A stretch of DNA of 64,000 nt, from assembly GCF_036323475.1 (NCBI RefSeq), contig NZ_AP028934.1:992001-1056000 (forward strand). The letters are read 5' to 3'. Below, one piece after another: positions 7,622 to 16,670 of this stretch. Source of the stretch: Solobacterium moorei. Its GTDB lineage: Bacteria > Bacillota_I > Bacilli_A > Erysipelotrichales > Erysipelotrichaceae. The notes below the pieces were generated by a model, which was not told the DNA's origin, searched no databases, and saw nothing but the letters and a program-made list of their open reading frames with translations. How positions within the stretch are numbered: the first letter of the stretch is position 1; every line of letters starts with the position of its first letter. Position numbers and translations under genes: made by a program.

Positions 7622-8929
7622 ATGAAAACAGAGATTAATAAAATTATTGATGCACAACAGGATGAGATGATTGCGTTAGGCAAAGAGTTGTTTATGCATC
7701 CAGAACTTGGTTATAAAGAATTTGAAACCAAAAAGATGATTCTAGAAGAACTGGCTAAATATGGTATTCATGCAGAAGCGGAATATTTTGAGACAGGATT
7801 TCAAGTGAATATTGGAGAAGGGAATCCACATATTGGATTAATTGCGGAACTAGATGCGATTCCTGTAGAAGGGCATCCATGTTCAAATCCAAAGGACCAT
7901 GCAGCTCATGCATGCGGACACAGTACGCAAGTCACAATCATGGTGAATGCAATCGTTGCGTTAAAGAAATCAGGTTTATTAGAGAAAAAAGGAAAAGTAA
8001 CACTGTTCTTTACACCGGCGGAAGAATATACGGATTTAGACTATCGTCGTAAGCTGATCCAAGAAGGAAAGATTCAATACATCGGTGGAAAGATGAACAT
8101 GCTAGAAGCTGGTGTATTTGAGGGTTGTGACTGTATCATTCACTTACATGCGATGGGATCTACGTATGCGTATGGATATGGTTCATCTTTAGCTGGATTT
8201 AAATACAAGAAGATTCTCTTCAAAGGCAAGGCATCACACGCAGGTGTACTGCCACATTTAGGCATCAATGCACTCAATGAATTTACATTATTCAATACGG
8301 CTCTAGGAATGTTACGTGAGACCTTTGAAGAGAAGGATATGGTACGTGTACATGGTATTCTTACAAAGGGTGGAGATACGATTAATAGTGTACCTTCAGA
8401 AGTTATATACGAATGTTATATTCGTACTTTAAATCAAGATAAGCTATTAGAAATTGATCATCAAATTACATCAATGGCACAGCACTGTGCTGCCGCATTA
8501 GGTGGAAGTGTAGAGTTTGCGGATATGATAGGATATCTACCATTTACCCCAAATCCAATACTCAGCGAAGTTGCACATCAAAACATCTTAGATTACACAA
8601 CAGAGGATAGAATCATCGCAAATGAAAGAAGTATCGCAGGTGGTGATGTAGGTGATGTATCTTGTTTCTATCCGATGATTCAGTTTGGATACAATGGTTT
8701 TAGTGGCGCAATCCATGGTGTAGATTTCAAAATTATAGACACATATAAAGCATTTGTGGAACCAGCAAAAATCGTATGTGGATGTGTTGTTGATTTATTA
8801 GAGAAACCAGAGTTAATCCAACAAATTAAAGCCTGTCATCACAGTATGAATAAAGAAGTATACCAAGCATATTTACAAGGAAAATGGGTAGAGAAAGAAC
8901 TGCTATCCAAAGATAGTAATTCTTTTTGA
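7622..8929 (+). CDS. M20-family metal-dependent amidohydrolase/peptidase
   Basis: 435 residues of the M20D-type amidohydrolase group (AbgA/AbgB, HipO-like). Metal-binding motifs are visible: HACGHS, the Glu pair in TPAEEYTD, and HLH; the dimerisation domain begins around KGKASHAGVLPHLGINALNE. These enzymes hydrolyse an amide bond, such as N-acyl amino acids or aminobenzoyl-glutamate, in the cytoplasm. It follows the ABC importer closely (terminator and a small gene between), so the importer may supply its substrate, as seen in thiamine-precursor salvage where a NitT-type importer pairs with an M20 deformylase. That link is inference. Ribosome site is weak (AGGAATGAG). Confidence 0.85.
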   Translation: MKTEINKIIDAQQDEMIALGKELFMHPELGYKEFETKKMILEELAKYGIHAEAEYFETGFQVNIGEGNPHIGLIAELDAIPVEGHPCSNPKDHAAHACGHSTQVTIMVNAIVALKKSGLLEKKGKVTLFFTPAEEYTDLDYRRKLIQEGKIQYIGGKMNMLEAGVFEGCDCIIHLHAMGSTYAYGYGSSLAGFKYKKILFKGKASHAGVLPHLGINALNEFTLFNTALGMLRETFEEKDMVRVHGILTKGGDTINSVPSEVIYECYIRTLNQDKLLEIDHQITSMAQHCAAALGGSVEFADMIGYLPFTPNPILSEVAHQNILDYTTEDRIIANERSIAGGDVGDVSCFYPMIQFGYNGFSGAIHGVDFKIIDTYKAFVEPAKIVCGCVVDLLEKPELIQQIKACHHSMNKEVYQAYLQGKWVEKELLSKDSNSF

Positions 8930-8993
8930 AAACATTTGACTATAGGTCAAAAATAGATATGATTAAATTGTAAGTAATGAAGGGGGAATTCAA

Positions 8994-9995
8994 ATGACAG
9001 ATACAGAAAAGAATGCAAGCATGATTTGTCCAAAATGTGGTGCAAGCTTAAAGATTGAGGCATATAACGATAATTACGATCAAATCGTATGTCCATATTG
9101 TGATTATAAGAGAATTGAACCAAAGAGAAAGTCTACTGCAGAGCAGATGGAACATGAAGAAAATATCGTTTATGCAAAAGAAAAAGGATATTTACGTGCA
9201 AATGATGAAATCGAAGAAATTAAGAAGAACCGTACACGCAAGAGGATTGGAATTTCTATAAGTGTATTATTATTTGCTGTGATTATTTTTAATTTTGTTA
9301 AAAAGATGAATCGTCCTAAGGTTGATCCGTTTTCTTACGTAACCATTGACTGTTCAGGTATTGATGGTAAAGGCAAATGTCAAATGAAACTAGAGGATGC
9401 CAAAGATGATAAAGGAGAAATCATTAATACAAGTAAGATCAAATATCAAATTTCTAAAACAGATGAATTCTCAAATGATGACACATTTACCGTGACAGCA
9501 GAAAGTGATACATATCAACTTACAGAAAAATCAAAGGTATATACAGTTAGTGGTCTTGATGAATATCTAAAAAATGTAGATGAACTGAGTCAAGATAATA
9601 TTGATTTGTTTGTTTCAGAAGCTTTGGCTAAATAACCTGATGTTACAGATAGTTCAGATGGTGCTACATTTAATTCCGTAACAGCAAAGAAACTCATCGT
9701 AATGTCTGCAGATCAAACTAGTACAGTATATGTGATTTCTGAAATTGACTATACTCTACAGGATGGCACGAAGGTTTCTTATTATCTTTCTACATACTTT
9801 AAGAATGTGGTACTTAGAAAGAACAGCAGTGGTGAATATTCTGTAGCTCATGGAGAATCTATGTATACAGGTGATATGATTCATCTAGTTGGTAGTAGAT
9901 TCTTTATTGGCTATGCAAGCCAAGAGGCAGCTGAATCAGCCGCAAGAACCAATCAAACACGAGACGCAGATTATTCCGCAATGGATATCAAGTAA
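8994..9995 (+). pseudogene. zinc-ribbon membrane protein split by a single in-frame TAA
   Basis: The 5' part (8994-9635) encodes 213 residues: a zinc ribbon with CPKC and CPYC pairs, a charged helical region, one membrane segment (ISISVLLFAVIIFNFV, about 83-98) and an extracellular domain. A TAA at 9633-9635 stops it. Reading continues in the same frame without another stop to 9995 (PDVTDSSDGATFNSV onward, then a second extracellular part). The sequence between has no start with a ribosome site. The simplest reading is one 333-codon gene with a recent nonsense change. Readthrough cannot be excluded. The start has AAGGGGG upstream. The protein resembles stress- or envelope-sensing zinc-ribbon anchors, but I do not know its role. 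Confidence 0.8.
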
Positions 9996-10057
9996 AACGT
10001 TCTATTGCATACATGAAGGTATAAGAATCCTGTTTCATATTATGATGATATCTTTGT

Positions 10058-10063
10058 TATAAT
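10058..10063 (+). promoter_or_regulatory. -10 box of the YwaF-like gene
   Basis: TATAAT immediately upstream of the gene. Transcription would begin near 10070, after an ATG at 10067, which supports the ATG at 10085 as the true start. No convincing -35 box is seen. Confidence 0.45.
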
Positions 10064-10084
10064 AGGATGCAGAGGGCTAACTGC

Positions 10085-10783
10085 ATGACATATTTCTTTC
10101 GCTATGAACCAGATGGAGTTCATAACATGTCTATCTTTATTATACGGGTTGTATTTGTGGCAGTTTTATTATTTGCATATATGCAAAAACATAATAAAAA
10201 ACTGTTACAAATTACCTTATCACTTGGATTATTCTTACAAGCAGCTTTGTTTATTTGGTATTCTGGAAACCCTGTTCTATTTACGAAGGAAGGACTGCCA
10301 CTATATCATTGCAGATTATCCGCAATCATGCTTGCGGTATCTTACTTCTTGAAGAAGGAAAAGTGGATGCGATACTTTGCATGGCTTGGTTTACTTGGTG
10401 CAATCATTGCATTCTCATTCCCGGATCCATCACCATTCTTATGGCCACATATAACCAATGTTACTTATATTGGCAGTCATATGTTATTGGGGTTATCTGC
10501 AGTCATCATTTTATGCAAAGAGGAAACTGAGTTAAATGATAAAGATATTTTCTTATATACAGTTTCGATGAATCTTGTAATTTCTTTTGCAAATCATTTT
10601 ATAGGGAGTAACTACGGGTATCTAAGGGCTTTACCAAAAATGTTTCCATTTGATTTTGTACCAATACAGTTAATCTTTATACTTTCTGTACTCATTAGTG
10701 TCATTATTAGCGTTACAGAAAAGATATATCTGTATATACATCGGTTTTATCATAAAAATGTTGAGGAAGACATCATTATTTAA
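10085..10783 (+). CDS. TIGR02206/YwaF-like integral membrane protein
   Basis: About 232 residues with six to seven membrane segments. The family pattern is visible: LPLYHCRLSAI after the second helix, a long helix GLLGAIIAFSFPDP, then YIGSHMLLGLSAVI and the C-terminal helix pair. YwaF-type proteins are widespread in Bacillota and have no known function. I chose the ATG at 10085 because GAGGG lies eight bases upstream and the probable transcription start follows the earlier ATG at 10067. A Lys/Glu-rich C terminus is cytoplasmic. Confidence 0.8.
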   Translation: MTYFFRYEPDGVHNMSIFIIRVVFVAVLLFAYMQKHNKKLLQITLSLGLFLQAALFIWYSGNPVLFTKEGLPLYHCRLSAIMLAVSYFLKKEKWMRYFAWLGLLGAIIAFSFPDPSPFLWPHITNVTYIGSHMLLGLSAVIILCKEETELNDKDIFLYTVSMNLVISFANHFIGSNYGYLRALPKMFPFDFVPIQLIFILSVLISVIISVTEKIYLYIHRFYHKNVEEDIII

Positions 10784-11084
10784 TGATAGAATAAAAAAAG
10801 TATCATAGTTTATAGAGGGGAATATTATGGACGATATCAAACAGGGATTTAGGAAGTACTTTAAAGCAGGAAATCGTGGATTTATTTTTTCTATGATTGC
10901 TTGCATAATTGGTATTGGTTTGATGACATTACCAAGGGTAATGCCAAAGCTGTTGGCCAATGAGAATAGTGCTGTATTGTTTAATGCCGATGATAGTAAA
11001 CAAGATGGTAAGTATACTTACATTGATATTATCGCAATTGATGATTATAGTGCGTGTCAAGGATCTGACTATTATTATTTAGTA

Positions 11085-11097
11085 ATGGATACTGATC
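11085..11097. repeat. target duplication of the outer IS30 element, left copy
   Basis: ATGGATACTGATC, repeated at 14455-14467. It flanks the outer element and marks the insertion point inside the membrane-protein gene. Confidence 0.9.
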
Positions 11098-11098
11098 G

Positions 11099-11128
11099 CT
11101 CAAGTGAAAAGTTAAATTCCACTTCTAA
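11099..11128. repeat. left inverted end of outer IS30 element
   Basis: Thirty bases that pair perfectly with the reverse complement of 14424-14453. It starts CTCAAGTGAAAAG and ends CCACTTCTAA. Confidence 0.92.
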
Positions 11129-11178
11129 AGAATAAACAATAAAGTGGAAGTAAGTCATTCAGAAATAGTACTGGCAAG

Positions 11179-11193
11179 GATTGATAATCCAAG
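11179..11193. repeat. target duplication of the inner IS30 element, left copy
   Basis: GATTGATAATCCAAG (15 bp), repeated at 12830-12844. It lies inside the outer element. Confidence 0.92.
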
Positions 11194-12829
11194 CTCAATT
11201 TTCAACGAAAGTTCCTTTTCAACGAAAGTTCCCCATTTTTAGGGCTAAAGAGAAGAAACATTTTACTGTAATAGTGTACTTATAAGATATTTTGTGATAT
11301 TGAATATGTATAGACAGGCGATTTGGGCATACGAAAGCTCGGCTTTCAATGATGGTTTAAATTTTTTCTCATCGAAAGTTCCTTTTTGTAGGTTAGGGAT
11401 ATGTGCCAAATCGGCTAGTGGATGATAGGTGTAAGCTTAACTTGTTTGATGTTGAGGTGAGTCAACTTGTTAAGACTTAACACCTTTTTGTTTAGTGATA
11501 GAGCGGCGATATCGATAGGTGAATTGTAGTTTAAGGATCTACGAGGATAATTGTTTACCATGTCAGACACATAGTTGATGTCCTTCTGGGTCAATGCATT
11601 CATACTCTTTCCCTTTGGAACACATTCTCTAAAGTGTTCATGGTTCTTCTCACATTTACCTTTCTGATCACTTCTTCCGGCCTTGCAGTAGTAGATGGAT
11701 ATTAGTTTTTCTCCTGTATATGCATCGGTCTCTAGACTTAGAGGATCGTGGAACTCAGAGCCATTGTCAGTAAGAATGATTGGAAAGGTCATAGAAAATA
11801 GTTCAGGTCCCAGTACATCCTTGATGATTTCGAATGCACGCTGGACAGCCAACATGCTTTTTTCCTTTAACAGAAAATATAACTGTAGATTCGATCTTGT
11901 ATGCAGGAGTGAAAGGACACATTTCTCTTCATCGCCTTGCTTGCCGAGTATTGTATCCATTTGCCATATATTGATGGAAACATCTTCATTCTCGATACGT
12001 TCGAGATAGTCTTCATATCTTCTGCCTTCAAGCCAATCATAGTTGATTGGTATCACGACATGTTTGCTGGAAGAGCGTGTTTTATATTTGACCTGACGCT
12101 TGAGGTCTACATTGATGATGGTGCCCATATGACGAAAATGAATATAACGATATGCGGTAGATACTGATATGTCCAACTGATTGTTGTGTATGATGATGTC
12201 TGGTGAAAGGTTCTGTTTGACGCCTTTCTCAAAGGCATCGACAATCATCTTCATTTGTGCTTCTGATTTCTTTGGTCCTTCCTTCCAACTACTGACATTG
12301 TCATCCCTCTGTTTTTGGGCAACATCGGCCATATAGAATACCTTTGGCAACTTGCAGGTTTTGGCATCTGGGCAATTGTTGCAGACATAGGGGAAACGAG
12401 ATGTATGTTTGCATATTGGTGAAGAGATGAAATCGGAACATAGATCATTGCAGTTATCATGTTTACAGAACTTACAACGACCTTGTAGACAGTGAGTACA
12501 TAACCTTGTGCGATTACATTGATTTTGTCTACCACACTTATTATGAGTATTGGCACGGACGACAATTCTAAGATGGTGTGTTATCTCATAGCGAATGGCC
12601 TTGGGACTCCTGTTAAGAGTAAGGGCAATCATCTTGAGCGTGATGTTAGGATCAGACAACAGATTTTGAATAATGAGTCGTTCGTCAAAAGAAAGCTGTT
12701 TGTATGTGCTAGTCATAAAATATTCCTCCTTTTCTCCACTTTCCTGGCACATATCCCTTGTGCCATTATCATAAAAGGGAACTTTCACTAAGAAAATAGT
12801 GCAAAGAGGAACTTTTAAAAATAATTGAG
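11194..12829. mobile_element. inner IS30-family element, complete copy A (1636 bp)
   Basis: Ends CTCAATT...AAAGTTCC on the left and the matching inverse on the right (AATTGAG), flanked by a 15-bp direct repeat. Contains one transposase gene on the minus strand. The non-coding left part (11194-11414) carries GAAAGTTCC motifs at 11207-11215, 11224-11232 and 11374-11382. The right end has the inverse motif at 12777-12786 and a one-mismatch copy at 12808-12817. These are probable transposase-binding repeats. The same element is at 1-563. Confidence 0.93.
11415..12716 (-). CDS. IS30-family transposase (inner element)
   Basis: 433 residues from the ATG at 12716, which follows AGGAGG. An N-terminal helix-turn-helix (FDERLIIQNLLSD... 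RSPKAIRYEI) is followed by a Cys-rich probable zinc-binding region with several CxxC pairs, then the catalytic core. The DDE residues are visible: WQMDTI, LTDNGSEFHD, and Glu in DQKGKCEKNHEHFRE. All expected core residues are present, so it should be active. The DDE enzyme acts on the ends at 11194 and 12829. A longer reading starting upstream at 12788 lacks a ribosome site. Confidence 0.93.
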   Translation of the reverse strand: MTSTYKQLSFDERLIIQNLLSDPNITLKMIALTLNRSPKAIRYEITHHLRIVVRANTHNKCGRQNQCNRTRLCTHCLQGRCKFCKHDNCNDLCSDFISSPICKHTSRFPYVCNNCPDAKTCKLPKVFYMADVAQKQRDDNVSSWKEGPKKSEAQMKMIVDAFEKGVKQNLSPDIIIHNNQLDISVSTAYRYIHFRHMGTIINVDLKRQVKYKTRSSSKHVVIPINYDWLEGRRYEDYLERIENEDVSINIWQMDTILGKQGDEEKCVLSLLHTRSNLQLYFLLKEKSMLAVQRAFEIIKDVLGPELFSMTFPIILTDNGSEFHDPLSLETDAYTGEKLISIYYCKAGRSDQKGKCEKNHEHFRECVPKGKSMNALTQKDINYVSDMVNNYPRRSLNYNSPIDIAALSLNKKVLSLNKLTHLNIKQVKLTPIIH

Positions 12830-12844
12830 GATTGATAATCCAAG
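12830..12844. repeat. target duplication of the inner IS30 element, right copy
   Basis: Second copy of GATTGATAATCCAAG. Confidence 0.92.
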
Positions 12845-13041
12845 ATGGTACTATTTTTAAGTTGAAAATGATTTTATTTTAGTTAGAATGAAGGTGAAGT
12901 AACAGAAAAATGAGCGCATGAAAGGTAGGCAGAATCTACTGTTCAAAAAATTTGTAAGAGTTGATTCTACTTCGTTGTTTGGTGAAAGTTATATGCCGAT
13001 CCTTCGTGTGTAATTGATTTTGAAACTTCTTGGTTATCTTC

Positions 13042-14316
13042 TTACTTTAGAAGATATGGTTTTAGAATTACTTCGTCTGGTGGGATTTCGGTAATTCCAA
13101 AATCATAGAGTTTCTTGGCCATTTCTTCGTTGTAGAAATGGAGCAGCTGTATGGACGATCTTCCGTGCAGCTTTTCTTTTGGATATGAATTAATATGGAT
13201 ACTGATGAGATTTGCCTTTTCTTGTGATGTAAGTCCCAATGCATGGAGATCACATCCCTTTGGGCATATCTCTCTTACCAATAGATGTAGGTTCTCTAGA
13301 CTACCTTTCTGCCAAGAGGCCATCGAATCACAGTAGAACATACGTGTCCTGCGAGTTCCATCTTCACGTATCTCCGCTTCTTCAGCTAGGACGAATTCAC
13401 TTCCTCTGTCTGTTAATATGACCTCGGCTTCTTTTTCGAACATTTCTTTTCCTAATATCTTTTCCAATAATAGGATCCCATCCAACATATGTAAGGAGTC
13501 CTTTACGGTTTGATAGATACATATCAACAGGTCATACTCTCTGAATTTGAAGGTCTGTAGGAAAGGTCCGTTGGACACGTCGTTGTATACCGTATCCATC
13601 TCTACGACCTTGGCATTTGGATTCTTTTCCATGTATATCAAGAAGTCGGAGTACTTTCTTCCTGTCAGGTATCGATTGTCTTTACGTGGCTTGTATGTAT
13701 TGCGCTTTTGTTTGGACATCTTTCGTCTTACGACACGTTTCAAATCGATGGCACCGATCGATACACCCACATCTTGGAAGACACCATTTTCGATATAGTT
13801 GTATATCGTCTTTTCGGATAGCTTGATCTCTTTGTGGCTTTGAAGAATAGAGTAGATGGACTGACCTTTCTTAATCAATGGTAATAAGAGTTCACCGAGC
13901 TGCTTGATATCATTTACTGTCGCATTGACACCTTGTCGTGAAGATGTAAGTGTCATCTGGTAGTCGTGCTGTGCATCGAGGGCAGAGTATCGATATTTGT
14001 CATAGCGACAAGAGCGATAGTTTCCACATCCATTACAAGCTCCTGGTGACTTGTCCCTGCGAGTACATTTGAAAGGGACATAATCGATACAATCCAGAGT
14101 ACAATAGCGTTCATGTTTACAGCGTTTGTAGTTAGCACACTCTAGAGGCAGATTACATTTGTATGCAAGGAAGCGATGTAGTTTGATTTCTTTTCCTATA
14201 GTTGATTTGTCTTTACCAAGGGTAGTAGCGATAGCTTGTTTGGTAGAACCATTTTCGATACCAGTTTCGATGATCTGTCTATCTGAATAAGACATGTGCG
14301 AATTCTTCGTTAACAT
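13042..14316 (-). CDS. IS30-family transposase (outer element)
   Basis: 424 residues, related to but clearly different from the inner element's transposase. An N-terminal helix-turn-helix (YSDRQIIETGIENGSTKQAIA... DKSTIGKEI) leads to a Cys-rich region (CANYKRCKHERYC, CNGCGNYRSC) and a DDE core: VEMDTVY, LTDRGSEF, and Glu in WQKGSLENLHLLVRE. The ATG at 14316 follows AGGAGG by eight bases. No disruption is seen in the frame. Confidence 0.92.
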   Translation of the reverse strand: MLTKNSHMSYSDRQIIETGIENGSTKQAIATTLGKDKSTIGKEIKLHRFLAYKCNLPLECANYKRCKHERYCTLDCIDYVPFKCTRRDKSPGACNGCGNYRSCRYDKYRYSALDAQHDYQMTLTSSRQGVNATVNDIKQLGELLLPLIKKGQSIYSILQSHKEIKLSEKTIYNYIENGVFQDVGVSIGAIDLKRVVRRKMSKQKRNTYKPRKDNRYLTGRKYSDFLIYMEKNPNAKVVEMDTVYNDVSNGPFLQTFKFREYDLLICIYQTVKDSLHMLDGILLLEKILGKEMFEKEAEVILTDRGSEFVLAEEAEIREDGTRRTRMFYCDSMASWQKGSLENLHLLVREICPKGCDLHALGLTSQEKANLISIHINSYPKEKLHGRSSIQLLHFYNEEMAKKLYDFGITEIPPDEVILKPYLLK

Positions 14317-14423
14317 AATGTTTTCCTCCTAAAAACACGAAGAATCGGCACTTATATTGAACTAGAAGTGTAAGAGTAAATTCAACTAGAGCTTGGTGAA
14401 TAACTAAATTCAACTTTCGTACC

Positions 14424-14453
14424 TTAGAAGTGGAATTTAACTTTTCACTTGAG
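14424..14453. repeat. right inverted end of outer IS30 element
   Basis: Partner of 11099-11128. Just inside lie AAATTCAACT repeats (around 14371-14414), which may bind transposase. Confidence 0.92.
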
Positions 14454-14454
14454 G

Positions 14455-14467
14455 ATGGATACTGATC
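14455..14467. repeat. target duplication of the outer IS30 element, right copy
   Basis: Second copy of ATGGATACTGATC. The reading frame of the broken host gene resumes here. Confidence 0.9.
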
Positions 14468-15197
14468 ATTTATTTAATGTTGTTAAAATTGATCAGAGTA
14501 CCTATAATCAGATGAAAGAGCAACAGGCTTATTGGATTACGTGTGTTGATGATGAAACTGGGGAGTTGGCTCCAAAACCATATCGGTTATATGGTGTTCA
14601 AAAGCTATTAACAAATGGATGTCTCGAAGCAATTGGTGCTTCTTATAAAAAGTCACCGGTAGAGATGCACAAGTATGTAGGTTCTTACTACTTCTCTAAT
14701 GGGGTTGAATATGATAAGGATACAGTAAGAATATTATTCTTAGTAGGCATTGTGGTTATTTTTAATGGTGCGGTGTCTGCATTTAAACTCAATAAGAAAA
14801 ATAAGAATATTGAAAATACAATTGCATACCTTGAAAGTACAGGTAGATTGTATGAAGCGTGGAATGAATTACAGACATACTTACAAACAAATAAGGATGG
14901 TTACTGTGTAATTCTAGATAACTATGTAGTTTCTAAACAGAATGGTATGATGAGACCATATGAAGATATTCTTTGGGCATATCGGTATGTCATGAGAAGA
15001 AACTTTGTTGTCGTAAATCAATACGCATTATGCCGGTTGGTTGATGGTGGAAGGATGGAACTAACACCTCCAGGATTTAGCAAGAAGGGCGCGATTGAGG
15101 AAATATTAAATACAATTGCGATGAAGAATCCTTCTGTTTTATTAGGCTATACAACAGAAAATCAACGTGCATATAATGAAATGACAAAACACTAAAC

Positions 15198-15234
15198 AAA
15201 ATATGTTCTTACAGAAATGTAGGAACATATTTTT
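15198..15234 (+). terminator. intrinsic terminator after the broken membrane gene
   Basis: Long stem AAATATGTTC-TTACA, loop GAAA, TGTA-GGAACATATTT, then TTG and further T. Confidence 0.85.
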
Positions 15235-15302
15235 GCTTTCTGAAGAAGATAATCATGGTTATGGGTATGCTATAATGAAAGCCAAATGAGAGGGGGAATT
15301 CT

Positions 15303-16661
15303 GTGATTAAAGAGCGTCAATTTTATCAACACTTAGCAGCGATGATGATACCTCTTGTGATTCAAGAGATTATAAATTTCTGTGTACAGATGCTTGATAC
15401 CGTCATGGTTGGATCTTTAGGAGATGCGGCAGTATCAGCGGTTACCTTGGCAGGACAGCCATACTTTATATTTAATGTCTTCGCGTTTGGTTTAACCTCT
15501 GCAGGGGCAGTTATGATTTCTCAATATTGGGGACAGAAGAATATTGAAAAGATCAAACATATCATGAGTGTAATGTTGTGGTCAGTTATCGTTGTATCTA
15601 TACTATATATGGGGGCTTGTTGGTTATTCCCGCGAGAAATCATTCATATATTTGCAAGCGATGAAAAGTTAGTGGAACTTGGTATATCCTATCTTCAAGT
15701 AGTTGTTGTTTCGTATCTATTGAATGGATTATCCATGTGGTATTTCTCATCATTATCCGCAAAGGAAAATGTTAAAATCAGTGCAGCGGTATATACGGGT
15801 TCTTTCTTTGTAAATCTAATCTGTAATTATCTTTTGATTTATGGAAACTTTGGTTTTCCAAAGCTGGGCGTTGTTGGAGCTGCAATCGGTACGATTGTCG
15901 CAAGAGCGTTCCAACTTGTATGTGCAAGTATTTATGCGCGTTATCACGAGAAGGATATTCGATTTGGCTTGCGTGATATTTTTGATTTTGATAAAACGAT
16001 GATTCCTACATATTTCCATTTAAGTCTTCCTGTGATTGGGGATGATTTGATTTGGAGTTTAGCGGTATCTACACAGTTAGCTATCATCGGCAGGATGAAT
16101 AGTGATTATGTTGCGGCTGCTTCCATTGCGAGTGTTGCCCAACAATTTGTAATGATTCTTGTCTATTCCATGACGAAAAGTGCTACGATTACTACAGGAA
16201 AAGCAGTTGGACAAGGTAATTATGAGCGCGTAAAACAAATCGGTAGAACCTTTTTGGTGTTATCTGCGTTTGTAGGTATCCTTGCGTGTGGAGTTGTACT
16301 TTTTATACGAACACCAGTACTATCTCTATATCCAAATGTGACAGTTGAGACAAAGAATCTTGCGTATCAGTTTATGACTGTTATCGCTGGTATTATGTTA
16401 TTTACAGGGATTGAAAATGCGGCAATTGTAGGTATTTTACGCGGTGCCGGAGATATGCATTATGCATTCCGCATTGATGCGGGTTGCATGTGGTTTATTG
16501 GCTTACCAATGGGATTACTTGCGGCTTTTGTTTGGAAGTTACCTGTAACGTATGTATATTTCTTCTTACGCTTTGATATTATTTTCAAAATTATTCTATG
16601 TATCCGTCGTATCTTAAAGGGCGAATATATTAAAGACTTTACGCGTAAGCCTGCATCCTAG
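15303..16661 (+). CDS. MATE-family multidrug/Na+ exporter
   Basis: 452 residues with twelve membrane helices in two similar halves. Family features: an early QEIINFCVQMLDTVMVGSLGDAAVSAV (the usual MvGslG stretch) and GAVMISQYWGQKN in helix 2-3, with the matching second-half segment (MTKSATITTGKAVGQGNYERVKQIG). MATE proteins expel cationic drugs or metabolites against Na+ or H+. The start is GTG with GAGGGGGAATT upstream; a TATAAT with an extended TG lies at 15271. It ends nine bases before nrdG with a shared AGGAGG. Confidence 0.9.
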   Translation: MIKERQFYQHLAAMMIPLVIQEIINFCVQMLDTVMVGSLGDAAVSAVTLAGQPYFIFNVFAFGLTSAGAVMISQYWGQKNIEKIKHIMSVMLWSVIVVSILYMGACWLFPREIIHIFASDEKLVELGISYLQVVVVSYLLNGLSMWYFSSLSAKENVKISAAVYTGSFFVNLICNYLLIYGNFGFPKLGVVGAAIGTIVARAFQLVCASIYARYHEKDIRFGLRDIFDFDKTMIPTYFHLSLPVIGDDLIWSLAVSTQLAIIGRMNSDYVAAASIASVAQQFVMILVYSMTKSATITTGKAVGQGNYERVKQIGRTFLVLSAFVGILACGVVLFIRTPVLSLYPNVTVETKNLAYQFMTVIAGIMLFTGIENAAIVGILRGAGDMHYAFRIDAGCMWFIGLPMGLLAAFVWKLPVTYVYFFLRFDIIFKIILCIRRILKGEYIKDFTRKPAS

Positions 16662-16670
16662 GAGGTATTT

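Larger units (their letters stand above)
11098..14454. mobile_element. outer IS30-family element (copy B), itself interrupted
   Basis: Bounded by 30-bp perfect inverted ends (11099-11128 and 14424-14453, beginning CTCAAGTGAAAAG) and 13-bp target repeats. Without the nested element and its duplicated target it would be about 1706 bp. The transposase gene (13042-14316) is intact. The nested element sits in the non-coding region downstream of that gene, so copy B may still be able to move. Confidence 0.9.
10827..15195 (+). pseudogene. membrane protein gene broken by nested IS30 insertions
   Basis: The 5' part (10827-11097) encodes 90 residues ending DYYYLVMDTD, with a membrane segment about 18-40. 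The 3' part (14468-15195) continues exactly in frame with HLFNVVKIDQ and a second membrane segment (ILFLVGIVVIFNGAV). The halves are separated by 3357 bp of inserted DNA plus one copy of the 13-bp target ATGGATACTGATC. Removing these restores a 332-residue protein with an outside loop between two membrane helices and a cytoplasmic C-terminal domain. I do not recognise the family. A TTG at 14449 could start the 3' part alone but has no clear ribosome site. Ribosome site of the 5' part is AGAGGGGAA. Confidence 0.88.

Noticed and set aside
9636-9995. Separate gene from the ATG at 9702
   Set aside because: The frame is continuous with 8994-9635 across one TAA, and no ribosome site precedes 9702.
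14449-14454. TTG start for the 3' half of the IS-broken gene as a separate gene
   Set aside because: The frame continues exactly the upstream half once the insertion is removed, and no ribosome site precedes it.
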